NCBI GenBank assembly: GCA_046076045.1
Contig: JBJTRI010000090.1
Span: 1 to 31,498 of the forward strand
Reading direction: 5' to 3'
DNA from: JAIOPA01 sp046076045
GTDB taxonomy: Bacteria > Eisenbacteria > RBG-16-71-46
DNA length: 31,498 nt
Numbering within the stretch: position 1 is the stretch's first letter; the number at the start of each line of letters is the position of its first letter. Shown one piece after another: positions 9,301 through 17,143 of this stretch. The position numbers were made by a program, and so were the translations under genes. The notes below the pieces were generated by a model. It was not told where the DNA came from, did no database searches, and saw only the letters and a list, made by a program, of their open reading frames with translations.

Positions 9301-9529
9301 CCGCGAACGCCTCGTGCGCCTTCTCGGACAGGTCGAGCGTGCGCATCGCGAGGCTGTCCGCCCCGGCGTCGAAGAACACCTCGAAGTGCTGCGAGCGGAT
9401 GGAGTGCCACTCGTGGCCGCGGTACTGGATCTTGTTCTGGCCGAAGTACTGGGCGTGGGCCGCCCCCGCCCCGAGCGCGAGGGCCAACGCCATCCCCGCG
9501 AGGACGCCTCCCCAGACGCGCATCCGCAT
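6359..9529 (-). CDS. Outer-membrane fusion: gluzincin peptidase-like domain, TolB-like propeller and Omp85-like barrel
   Basis: This is a 1056-residue protein with three recognisable parts. The ATG at 9529 was chosen because GAGAGGGG sits about 7 bases upstream and a clear signal peptide (1-25, ending AHA) follows. Residues ~26-290 resemble a Peptidase_MA/gluzincin domain: H140-E141-L-V-H144 is the zinc motif, followed by WFAEGMAEY with E174 as probable third ligand. Residues ~295-575 contain about six PD40/TolB-type blades (WSPDG, LAFASD, LAFITD). A Pro/Arg-rich linker follows to about 705. Residues ~707-1056 form a beta-barrel like the Omp85/surface antigen D15 family, including the STLRGY loop motif and a terminal Phe (IGPEF). 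No POTRA domain was recognised. It follows tamB in the same direction and ends just before the GH13 gene. It is probably anchored in the outer membrane with the first two domains in the periplasm. The function is unknown; substrate processing or outer-membrane protein quality control are possibilities. Confidence 0.85.
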   Translation of the reverse strand: MRMRVWGGVLAGMALALALGAGAAHAQYFGQNKIQYRGHEWHSIRSQHFEVFFDAGADSLAMRTLDLSEKAHEAFAVRTGHRLSKRVPIILYASHHEFAQTNVTSELIDGSTGGFTEALRNRVVVPFSGSYEDFRHVLVHELVHAFQFDILYHSSGVSLLSGQGLFGVPLWFAEGMAEYLSLGMEPNAEMYVRDGTLTGYLPPLEWAGGYLVYKMGQSAIQYLVDEYGEDRFREVLRRLRQMRNFDRAFTRTYGMTPQRFDELWRAHLRRKYWPRIATLEHPESFARRLTDHRRDESVMNFWPSISPQGDRVAYFSDRRQYNDVYLMSAFDGRVLKRVVESERDLMFEAIPLLRTSIAWSPDGQQLALVVGSAGKDRLYVVDADDGRLVRSFDIPALELSFPAWSPVSDSIVVSGLSNGRADLYLIDAGTSQVTRLTDDAWDEKEPTWSPDGRTLAFASDRLTPVVLHPFRQQNGFGRYALYTMDVASRTIQFVLDTSGEDHAPAWSPDGRKLAFITDHSGAPNIALLDLTDSTVTQLTDLTGGVMALSWARHTDRLVFSAFDRGGYDLFAIQEPLSSPALLARMRKHVPGSVTSIATVDDPPPPFPDLPANRGALSGTWPDSLTVPDTSRASRTRDRVRVDRGGLPPATFESVAWEGGGYPQPMPNVGEERDTTRKERVAPTPVLERGGPFALSDTVLSQRPQPYRWKLSLEAVQVGAIAASSYGFAGSTQLLFSDFLGDRNLYFAGDLFSNSLEDANILAIYSYQPRRLDWSVGAFHYKNYYQSRVTTLGQPLSGLNLFSERSFGVLAGVSYPFDRFRRFETQFTQMFVDQDFFRELPNGDIVRVRSDYRTVTSPSLSLVGDNALFGEFGPVNGGRWNLTYSPAFNVFPKSLEYHTLSFDRRRYINLSRGYSIGIRTLAGVSSGRDPQAFQVGGFSTLRGYPDFDIVGTRLLLANVELRFPFVDQLGIVGPLPLGSLRLKGVLFADLGTVWNEGTSPRLWWIRNGRRLKDPYFSFGTGVRSWLLGLPMKLDVAWASDLQDTRKPRWHFSIGPEF

Positions 9530-9616
9530 GCTACGACCCCTCTCTTCCCGGTACGACCGCGATGGTGCGAGGACGCTAGGGTACACCGGCCATGCCGCGC
9601 CGTCGCGGCGGCGCCG

Positions 9617-12600
9617 TCAGTACTCCCAGCGAGCCTTGAGGTTCACGTTGTAGTCGGTGTTCAGCGGAGCGGCGCCCGTGATCCCGGCCCGCCGCCGCGC
9701 CATACCGCTGGTCAGGTAGATGAAGCGGTTCACGCGGTACTCGGCCTCGACGTTCTGCTCGAACATGTCGGTCGGATCCATGCGCCCGGTGCTGATCGGG
9801 CGCTCGTTCATGGGGAGACGCTGCTGGTAGCGGAACGCGAGGTTGCTCGTCACCTGCGAGCCCACCCCGACCACGAGTCCGCCCTCGCCGGTGAGCAGGC
9901 CCCCGCGGTCCCGGCGCAACTCCCACTCGCTGATGGCGCCACGGAACACGCTCGAGAGGTTGGCGCTCAATTGGGCGTTCAACTGGCGCGTGACGTAGTT
10001 GTCGAGCGGACTCGAGACCGACAGCCGGTCCTGCTCGTCGCGCATCGAACCGACGGTGAGTGCCAGCAGGATGGTCCGCTGGTCGGAGTTCTGCGAGCTG
10101 GTGAGCGTGATCACGGGCTTGCTCGAGCGGCCCACGAGCTCGGCCGTGATCGTCTCGAGTGGGGCGCCGGGCACGGACGGCAGTCGGGTCTCGGCGGCGA
10201 TGTCGAGCACCGGGTCCACGCCGAGCTGGTTGTCGAAGCGGAGGTCGGCTCGCAACAGGCGGAAGCGGTTCCCGAGGAACCAGTAGGTCCCGCGCAGCGC
10301 GTGCATCTCGCCGTACATGATGAGCGAGTCGGTCGTCTGCTGCAGGTCGAGGTCGGCGTCGAACTCCAGCTCGGCGTCGGGCGTGCGCCAGCGCAGGTTG
10401 TTCTTGGCGTCCATCTTGATGCGGTAGGTCCAGAACAACGGCTGGGTGGTGGCGGCGCGCTTCTGGACCTCGGATTGGTTCGCGAAGTCGAACTCCACGA
10501 CCCCGCGCTTGAGCTTCACGCGACCGGTCACCAGGGGCAGCGGCTCCCCACCCACGCGCGGACCGTCGGAGACCACGAAGTCGCCGTCGAACAGCATGGC
10601 GTACATGCCCTCCTCGGCCGCCGCGAAGTCGCGGAGCGCGACGTCGAAGCGGTAGCTGCGGAGCGCGCCCTTGTCGAGCAGCACCGCCCCCCGCGAGGAC
10701 ATGCGCCCGGTCCGCCCCTGACGCGCCCACAGCGTGTCGAGCGTGATGCGCTCCTCGTCGAAGTGCAGGTCGGCGTTGAGGCCCTCGACCACCTCGCTGC
10801 GGTTCATGGGGCGCACCACGCCGTCGCGGATGCGGCCGCGGCCCTGCAGCCGCGGCGAACGGGGCGTACCCGAGACCTCGGCGGCGAGCTCGAAGCGCCC
10901 GCGCGCGTACTGCAACTGCTGCACGATGAGCGGCAGCACCTTGAGGTCGCCGGCGGGCACGTCCACGCGGCCACGGAGCGGCTGGTCGGGGAACGACGGC
11001 TCGTGCCCGAGCGCCCACACCATGGGGACGGAGAGCTGCGCGCGCGACTCGACCCCGAGCATGCGCACCCGCAGGTCGCGCACCTCGAGCCGACCGTCCT
11101 CGAGCCCGGCCCGCACGGTGACGTTCTCGGGCCGGATGTCGTGCCAGCCGAGGCGCTCGCCCTGCGCCTGGACCTCGACCACGGGATCCGAGGGGGAACC
11201 CTGCAGCGAGAGGCTACCGAAGACGGTACCGGCCCAACCGGTAGCGTCGGGGACGACGCCGGCGAGGCGGTCCACCGGGAACGCGTCCGCGGTCGCCCGC
11301 CCGCGCCACGCCCCGGCATCCTCGAGCCAACGGACGATCGCGGTGGGCGACAACGAGTCCGGGAACGCGGCCGGCGTACGCTCCACCACGAGCGAACCTC
11401 GCACGACGCCGGCCCCGAGGCGGAACATGCCCTCCTCGAGTTCGAGACGGTGCGCACCACCCTCGAGCACGATGGCGACCGAATCGGCGACGTGCCCCTC
11501 CATGCCCGGGTCGGCCACCCGTCCCTCGAACCGCCACTGCGGCACCCCGGTCCGTCCGCGCACACGCAGACGGATGTCCGCCTGACCGGCGAGGCCCAGC
11601 GCCGGATCCATGCCCACGTGAGCGAGGTCGAGGCGCGAACCCTCGAGCGTGAAGTCGTACGAGCCGCCGGGGGCCGCCCACCGCCCCGCCACCTCGAGCA
11701 GCGCGGGACCGTCACGCGCCACGACACGCTCGAACGAGGTGCCCTCCGCATCGCCCGAGAGACGCACCGGGGGATCGGCGAGGAACGAGAACTGGTCGCT
11801 CGCCACGTGCGCGTGCGTGAGCGTCATCCACCACGCCGCACCCTCCCACGAGGCGTCGCCGACGAGCGTGGCGGTGGTGTCGCCCGCGGCCACCACCAGC
11901 GTGTCGAAGGCCACCGTGGCATCGCCCAGGCGGAGCGGGGTCTCGACCCGGTCGAGGTGCAGGCCGCTGAAGAAACCATCGCTCGCGGTCAAGCGCGCCG
12001 CCATGTCGGGCTTCGGCAGGAGCCGCCCCGAGACGTCGTCGAGCCGCCAGTCGGCGAAGCTCGCGCTCGCCCAGTCGGTCGCACGACCCACCAGCGTCCC
12101 GGTGACGTCGAGCGCACCGTCACGCGCGTCGAGACCGCCCTCGGCCGACTCGAGCATGCCGGTCAGACCGGTCGCGCGTCCGTCCGGCCACTCCTCGAGC
12201 GGCAGGTCGCGCACAGCGTACGACCCGGTCCACCCCTTCGGGTTCGTGCGACCGCGGATGGTGAAGCGCCCCCCACGCCGCGAGCCGGACACGAGGAACG
12301 AGTCGGCGGCGGCGAACGGGAACTCGACCCGCACGGTGGCACTGTCCACCTGCCAGCCCTGGATGGCGGAGCCCCCCAGTCGCGCGTCGAGTCGCGCATC
12401 GGGGCGATCCTCGACGCTCGTGTCCACGACGTAGCGGAAGTAGCCGTTCAGGTCACCCGCCGGCCAGCCGACGAGTTGCAGCGCCTGCCAGTGGAGCGGG
12501 TCGGCGCGCCGGACGTCGCCCCCGATCTCCCAGCCCTCGTTCGACCACCGCAGCGCACCGCGCAGGTCGCCCGCCTTCGAGGCGAGCGCGAGCGAGTCCA

Positions 12601-13654
12601 CCCACAGCAGCCGACCATCCCAGCGCGCCACACCGCTCCCGTCGGCGCGCAGCGAGTCCCAGTCCACGGCACCGCGGAAGCGACCGATCCAGCGCTCGTC
12701 CCCGAGCGCGTCCACCACGAACGCACCCGTTCCGGACACGTCGAAGGCACCGTTGTCGAACACCTTCGCGAGCCAAGCCCACCGCACGCGCGCGATCTCG
12801 ATGTGCGCCCGCTTGTCCGGTTGGTCGCTCCGCCACCCCACCTCGCCGCGCAACTCGAGGTCGGGCGTGCGCAGCGTCTCGATGCGCCCGCGCACACCGT
12901 CGCGGTCCGAGACCACCTCGGCGGTCAGGCGCTCGAGCCGGCTGTCCCACGGCCCGCGCTCCCACGACATGCGCTCGAGCCGCACCTGGGTGGTGCGGCC
13001 GGTGCGTGCGACGAGATCCAGGTCCACGCCCTTCACGAGGCCGTACGGCTTGGGCGCCAGGAGTTGGGCCTCGCGCACGTGCAGACGGATCTGCAGGCTC
13101 GGTGGGTCGCCGCGGCGCGGCTTCGGCGTACTGCGCCACTCCGGGATGCGCCAACCACCGTCCGGGGCCATGAGCTGGACCGTGGGGGCCACGAACGTGA
13201 CGTCGAGGCTGCCGCCCTGACCGGTGATGAGGCTCCACGCCGAGTAGTTCACGCGCATCTCGCGCGCCGCCACGACCGGCGTGCCGTCGCGGTAGCGGAC
13301 ACGCGGCGCGACGGCCCGGAACCCGGTGAGCGGGTTGCCCTGCAGGTCGCGCAGGTCGATCACGAGGTCGCTGTGCTCGCGCAGCGTACGGTTGAGGAGC
13401 AGCGCGATCTCGTGCGCGACGAGCTCGGTGCGGTTCATGAGGAACGCCACCACGCTCACGACCGCCACCACCAGCAGGGCACCGAGCGCGAGTGCGACCA
13501 GACGCACGAGCTTCCCGACCGTCCACCGAACCGGCGGCGGGACGACCGCCTCGACGGCGTCCTCGAGCCCCTCACGCAGCGACTCGACGACGCCGTGCGG
13601 CGCGTCGTCGGGCTTCGGGGCCTCGGGGTCGGGGCGCGGGGGTTGGTCGGTCAT
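9617..13654 (-). CDS. tamB: TamB family translocation and assembly module protein (DUF490)
   Basis: This is a 1345-residue AsmA-like/TamB protein that bridges the inner and outer membranes and works with TamA in outer-membrane protein assembly or phospholipid transport. Residues 1-49 are a Pro/acidic-rich cytoplasmic leader, and 50-73 form one transmembrane anchor (LVRLVALALGALLVVAVVSV). A very long series of beta-rich repeats follows. The last ~350 residues match the conserved TamB C-terminus (LRGTYWFLGNRF, RLLRADLRFDN, PVLDIAAETRLP, ITLTSSQNSDQR, LNAQLSANLSS). The protein ends in aromatic WEY. The ATG at 13654 begins one base after the tamA stop, so the two are translationally linked. The length is close to the roughly 1260 residues of the enterobacterial protein. 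Confidence 0.9.
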   Translation of the reverse strand: MTDQPPRPDPEAPKPDDAPHGVVESLREGLEDAVEAVVPPPVRWTVGKLVRLVALALGALLVVAVVSVVAFLMNRTELVAHEIALLLNRTLREHSDLVIDLRDLQGNPLTGFRAVAPRVRYRDGTPVVAAREMRVNYSAWSLITGQGGSLDVTFVAPTVQLMAPDGGWRIPEWRSTPKPRRGDPPSLQIRLHVREAQLLAPKPYGLVKGVDLDLVARTGRTTQVRLERMSWERGPWDSRLERLTAEVVSDRDGVRGRIETLRTPDLELRGEVGWRSDQPDKRAHIEIARVRWAWLAKVFDNGAFDVSGTGAFVVDALGDERWIGRFRGAVDWDSLRADGSGVARWDGRLLWVDSLALASKAGDLRGALRWSNEGWEIGGDVRRADPLHWQALQLVGWPAGDLNGYFRYVVDTSVEDRPDARLDARLGGSAIQGWQVDSATVRVEFPFAAADSFLVSGSRRGGRFTIRGRTNPKGWTGSYAVRDLPLEEWPDGRATGLTGMLESAEGGLDARDGALDVTGTLVGRATDWASASFADWRLDDVSGRLLPKPDMAARLTASDGFFSGLHLDRVETPLRLGDATVAFDTLVVAAGDTTATLVGDASWEGAAWWMTLTHAHVASDQFSFLADPPVRLSGDAEGTSFERVVARDGPALLEVAGRWAAPGGSYDFTLEGSRLDLAHVGMDPALGLAGQADIRLRVRGRTGVPQWRFEGRVADPGMEGHVADSVAIVLEGGAHRLELEEGMFRLGAGVVRGSLVVERTPAAFPDSLSPTAIVRWLEDAGAWRGRATADAFPVDRLAGVVPDATGWAGTVFGSLSLQGSPSDPVVEVQAQGERLGWHDIRPENVTVRAGLEDGRLEVRDLRVRMLGVESRAQLSVPMVWALGHEPSFPDQPLRGRVDVPAGDLKVLPLIVQQLQYARGRFELAAEVSGTPRSPRLQGRGRIRDGVVRPMNRSEVVEGLNADLHFDEERITLDTLWARQGRTGRMSSRGAVLLDKGALRSYRFDVALRDFAAAEEGMYAMLFDGDFVVSDGPRVGGEPLPLVTGRVKLKRGVVEFDFANQSEVQKRAATTQPLFWTYRIKMDAKNNLRWRTPDAELEFDADLDLQQTTDSLIMYGEMHALRGTYWFLGNRFRLLRADLRFDNQLGVDPVLDIAAETRLPSVPGAPLETITAELVGRSSKPVITLTSSQNSDQRTILLALTVGSMRDEQDRLSVSSPLDNYVTRQLNAQLSANLSSVFRGAISEWELRRDRGGLLTGEGGLVVGVGSQVTSNLAFRYQQRLPMNERPISTGRMDPTDMFEQNVEAEYRVNRFIYLTSGMARRRAGITGAAPLNTDYNVNLKARWEY

Positions 13655-13655
13655 G

Positions 13656-15653
13656 TCAGAAGCTCGGTCCGATGGCGAACTGGTACACGAACGGCTGCCG
13701 GCGGCGGAACAACTGGCCGCCGGAGAACTCCGGATGCTCGCTCCACGAGATGTCGAAGCGGAGCGGGCCGAACGGCAGCATGACCCGCGCCCCCACACCA
13801 TACGAGTAGCGCAACTGGCTCGCATCCAAGGGGTCGGACACGTTCCACGGCGCGACGAGGTCGGACCACCGGATGTGGGACGCCTGCGGCCAGACGTTGC
13901 CGGCGTCCATGAAGACCTCGGCCCCGAGCGGCCCCCAGAGGGGGATGCGCATCTCCACGTTGCCGAGCAGCATCGCCAGTCCGCCGTCGCCCGTGACGGA
14001 GTTCTCGCCGAACCCGCGCAGGCTGTTCACGCCACCGATGAAGAACCGGCGCTCCTTGGGCACGCGTGCGACCTCGGGGTCCACCGTCCCGGGCGAGAAC
14101 TCGTCGGACGGGTTCCCGATCGGCGCCATGACGCCGGCCACGACGCGTGAAGCGAGCAGCCAGCCGTTGGCGCGCGGCGTGTACCAGACCGAGGTGAACT
14201 GCAGCTTCTCGTAGCTGCTCGCGCCGCGCAGCGGACCGCCGGCGAACTCGAGCAGGATCGTCTGCATGGAACCGCGGCCCGGGATGACGCGATCGTCGCG
14301 CGTGTCACGGGTGAGCCCGAGGCCCATGCCGTTGTCGAAGTAGCGGTCGAGGACCTGCGAGAGCGAGTCGCGCGTCGCCTGATCGGTCTCGAGCAGGACG
14401 TCGTAGCTCTGGTTCACGAGCGCGGTGTGCGCGGTGAGGTTGGCCCGGAAGATGCGCGAGAACTCGCGCAGCAGACCGACCTCGACACCACGACTGCGCC
14501 GACGGTGCAGGAAGCGGTAGTCGCGGTCGTCATTGGACTGCTCGTAGAACAGGCTCGCGCGGCCCTGCAGGCGGAAGCCCAGCAACCACGGTTCGACGAG
14601 GTCGGCGCTCGTGCGGATGGTGCGCACACGCAGGACCTGGGCCTCGTCGAGGGCGTTGCGGCGCTGGTAGTCGAGCGCGAGCTCGCCATGGAGCGCGCCA
14701 CGTAGCGCGTTGCGGTTGAGGTTGCGGTGCCCCCACTCCCCCGTGAACCGGAACAGCTCGGCGGTACCCGAGCCGATACCGAGGTCGATCCAGCGCGGAC
14801 GCCGCTCGGCGAGCCGGAAGTCGAGGTCGAGCGTGGAGTCGGTGGTGTCCACGGTCGCCGAGACCTGCACCTGACTGTAGAGCCCGGTGTCGTAGAGCCG
14901 CTGCACGCTCTCCTCGAGTCGGGTGCGGCGGTACCAGTCCCCCGGCCGCTGCAGCAGTTCGCGGCGCGCGAGCGACTCCTTGAGCGTGCCGCCCTCGAAG
15001 GCCACGTCGCCGATGCGGTAGCGCGGGCCCTCCTGCACCTCGTAGCGCACCGCGACCCGCAGCGAGTCCGCGGGCCCGCGCACGGCGGAGGCGACGGTGT
15101 GCGGACGGTAGCCGCGATCCTGGTAGAGCGCGCTCATGCGCAGCGTGTCGAGCGGCAGGAACGCCGGGTCGTACGGACGCTCGGGCCGCACCAGCAGCGA
15201 CCGCCGCAGCTCGCTCTCGGGGAACGCGGTCACCCCCGCGAGGGCGACCTCGGAGATGCGCGAGCGCGGGCCCTCCTCGACCTCGAACACGACCCGCACC
15301 GCTGCGGGGTCGCCCGTGGGCTCGAAGCGCCAGCGGGCACGTGCGTCGAGGTAGCCGTAGTGGCGGTAGAGCGCCACGATCGCCGCGGTGTCGGCGCGCA
15401 GGAAGTCCATGCGCAGCGACGGCTTGTCGCGCCACGGCAGCCGGGACGGCTTCCGGGTCTTGAGGTTGGCGGCCTTGAGCTCCTTGCCGCCGAGGTGCCG
15501 CATGCCCTTGAACCGCACCCCGCCGACCAAGCGCAGTTGCTCGGGGAGCTCGCCCTCGACCTGCGCCGACACGGGCGCCGCGCCGAAGAGCAGCGCAAGC
15601 ACGGTCAGGGCCGCGAGGGCCCCGCGCACCCGGTCAGCGCGTCTCGGGCGCAA
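13656..15653 (-). CDS. tamA: TamA/BamA family outer-membrane protein with three POTRA domains
   Basis: This is a 665-residue Omp85 protein with a signal peptide (1-30, ending PVSA-Q). Three POTRA repeats are visible at about 41-129, 130-210 and 211-285, each with the helix-turn pattern LYRHYGY, LYQDRGY or LYDTGLY. A C-terminal barrel (286-665) has the loop-6 motif SLRGF near residue 543 and a terminal Phe (IGPSF). BamA normally has five POTRA domains and is longer, whereas TamA has three; together with the adjacent tamB this favours TamA. The start is uncertain: TTG at 15653 overlaps the rseP stop by 20 bases, while GTG at 15629 lies 4 bases after that stop and still leaves a good signal peptide. 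It may nevertheless serve as the main Omp85 assembly protein if the genome has no separate BamA. Confidence 0.85.
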   Translation of the reverse strand: MRPRRADRVRGALAALTVLALLFGAAPVSAQVEGELPEQLRLVGGVRFKGMRHLGGKELKAANLKTRKPSRLPWRDKPSLRMDFLRADTAAIVALYRHYGYLDARARWRFEPTGDPAAVRVVFEVEEGPRSRISEVALAGVTAFPESELRRSLLVRPERPYDPAFLPLDTLRMSALYQDRGYRPHTVASAVRGPADSLRVAVRYEVQEGPRYRIGDVAFEGGTLKESLARRELLQRPGDWYRRTRLEESVQRLYDTGLYSQVQVSATVDTTDSTLDLDFRLAERRPRWIDLGIGSGTAELFRFTGEWGHRNLNRNALRGALHGELALDYQRRNALDEAQVLRVRTIRTSADLVEPWLLGFRLQGRASLFYEQSNDDRDYRFLHRRRSRGVEVGLLREFSRIFRANLTAHTALVNQSYDVLLETDQATRDSLSQVLDRYFDNGMGLGLTRDTRDDRVIPGRGSMQTILLEFAGGPLRGASSYEKLQFTSVWYTPRANGWLLASRVVAGVMAPIGNPSDEFSPGTVDPEVARVPKERRFFIGGVNSLRGFGENSVTGDGGLAMLLGNVEMRIPLWGPLGAEVFMDAGNVWPQASHIRWSDLVAPWNVSDPLDASQLRYSYGVGARVMLPFGPLRFDISWSEHPEFSGGQLFRRRQPFVYQFAIGPSF

Positions 15654-17025
15654 CCGTGGAGGTCCCCTGCGTGGCCTTCTCGACGGCGCGCGCGCGCAGG
15701 ATCGGGCGCAGCAGGTCCTGCGAGAGGATGAACACGAACAGCGTGCCCACGATGGCGAGCCCGACCTTCTGGAACGTGAGGTACGAACGCCCCGTCATGG
15801 CGCGCCGCCGCACGCCCTCGAGCAACGCGAGCACGATGTGCCCGCCGTCGAGCAGCGGGATGGGGAGCAGGTTGAACGACATGATGGCGAGGTTGATCAT
15901 CGCGAGCAGCCACAGGAAGCTGTCGAGCCCCTGCCGCGCCGACTCGCGTGCCATCTGACCGATGAAGATCGGGCCACCGACCGCCTCGCGGTAGTAGAAC
16001 GGTCGGCTCACGGTGAGCCACAGGTTGCGGTAGACCTGGTCCACCATCGCGAACAGCGTCGGGAACGACGCGAGGAACGCGCGGTCGAGCGAGAAGCGCT
16101 CGCGATAGACCAGCGCCCGCGGGGCCATGATGCCGATCTGGCCGTCGGGGCTGTCGGGGTTGTTGGGGTCGGCACGCATGGGCGTGATGGTGAGGTCGAA
16201 GCGCTTGCCTTCGCGCTCGAGCGTGAAGCGCACCGTGGAGTCGGCGCGCCCCTTGAGGCGATCCTTGATCTCGTGGAAGCCGTTGACCGGCACCCCCTCG
16301 ATGGCGACGAAGCGGTCGCCCTCCTTCACACCCGCGCGATAGGCCGGCATGCCCGGCGAGACCATGCCCGCGACGGGCAACAGCCCCTCGGGCTCGAGCC
16401 CGCGCAGCCACGGCCGGTGCTGCCCGGGGCCGAGCACGACGGGATAGGTCTCGCCCGCGCGCTCCATGGTGATGGTCATGGTGCGGCTGGTGTCGGCGAT
16501 GAGGACGTTCACGAGCTCGTGCCAGGTCGCCACGGGCGTGGCATCCACGCTCGTGAAGCGGTCCCCGGCCCGCACGCCCGCGACCGCCGCCGGGCTGTCG
16601 TCCTCGACCGCCCCGATGAGGTTCGGGAAGTCGGGCTGTGAGACGCCCACCGCCGCCAACGTGACGAAGGCGACGAGCCACGCGGTGACGAGGTTCGCGA
16701 ACGGGCCGGCGATGGCGATGATGAGACGTCCGAACCACGGGTGCGTGAGGAACTGCTCGGGCCCGCCCTTGGGGATGCTGCCATCCTCCTCGAGCGAGTC
16801 GCCCGCCATCTGGACGTAGCCGCCGATCGGGATCCACGACAGGCAGTAGCGGGTGCCCGCCCGCGTGAAGCCCACCATCTCGGGCCCCATGCCGAGCGAG
16901 AACTTGAGCACCGTCACCCCGCGCCACTTGGCGGCGAGGTAGTGCCCCAGCTCGTGGAAGAAGATGACGATCCCGAGCAGCGGGATGATGGGCCAGAAGC
17001 TCAGGATGCTCGTCAGGATGTTCAA
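15634..17025 (-). CDS. rseP: RseP-type site-2 intramembrane zinc metalloprotease
   Basis: RseP cleaves membrane anchors such as anti-sigma factors and remnant signal peptides within the inner membrane. Visible features of the 463-residue protein are the H24-E25-L-G-H28 zinc motif in the first transmembrane segment, the GPFANL segment, two PDZ domains in the middle (GVRAGDRFTSVD and GVKEGDRFVAIE), and the second catalytic motif NLLPIPLLDGG with D393. A C-terminal transmembrane helix follows. The TTG at 17025 was chosen over upstream in-frame GTG codons because GAGGG lies 7 bases before it and the family starts about 20 residues before HELGH. The tamA start lies close to or within its 3' end. 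The order dxr-rseP-Omp85 is ancient, but here dxr is separated from rseP by four sugar-transferase genes. Confidence 0.95.
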   Translation of the reverse strand: MNILTSILSFWPIIPLLGIVIFFHELGHYLAAKWRGVTVLKFSLGMGPEMVGFTRAGTRYCLSWIPIGGYVQMAGDSLEEDGSIPKGGPEQFLTHPWFGRLIIAIAGPFANLVTAWLVAFVTLAAVGVSQPDFPNLIGAVEDDSPAAVAGVRAGDRFTSVDATPVATWHELVNVLIADTSRTMTITMERAGETYPVVLGPGQHRPWLRGLEPEGLLPVAGMVSPGMPAYRAGVKEGDRFVAIEGVPVNGFHEIKDRLKGRADSTVRFTLEREGKRFDLTITPMRADPNNPDSPDGQIGIMAPRALVYRERFSLDRAFLASFPTLFAMVDQVYRNLWLTVSRPFYYREAVGGPIFIGQMARESARQGLDSFLWLLAMINLAIMSFNLLPIPLLDGGHIVLALLEGVRRRAMTGRSYLTFQKVGLAIVGTLFVFILSQDLLRPILRARAVEKATQGTSTVAPETR

Positions 17026-17060
17026 GGAGGGACCCTCGTGTGGGGATGGCACTCGACGCG

Positions 17061-17090
17061 AAGCTAACGCCCTGAATCCTTGAGCGTCAA
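17061..17090 (-). promoter_or_regulatory. Candidate promoter for the rseP-tamA-tamB operon
   Basis: On the minus strand TTGACG (17085-17090) is followed after 18 bases by TAGCTT (17061-17066), within the 118-base gap between the GT4 stop and the rseP TTG. The -35 box matches the consensus at five of six positions, the -10 at only three. The gap is one of the few non-coding stretches in this long run, which supports a separate transcription start for the outer-membrane module. Confidence 0.35.
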
Positions 17091-17143
17091 ACACTTGGAC
17101 GGGTCATCGGCACCCCGGCGACGCCCCCTGCGACCGGGAAAGG

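Noticed and set aside
9597..9614. 6-bp GC hairpin just after the tamB stop as a terminator
   Set aside because: The stem is short, there is no T-tract, and the next gene follows in the same direction within 87 bases.
6326..13783. A 2485-codon open frame on the plus strand, antisense to tamB and the barrel-fusion gene
   Set aside because: The translation is a low-complexity mix rich in Arg, Glu, His, Val and Ala with no domain, as expected when G/C-ending codons of the opposite strand suppress stops. The minus-strand genes explain the region fully.
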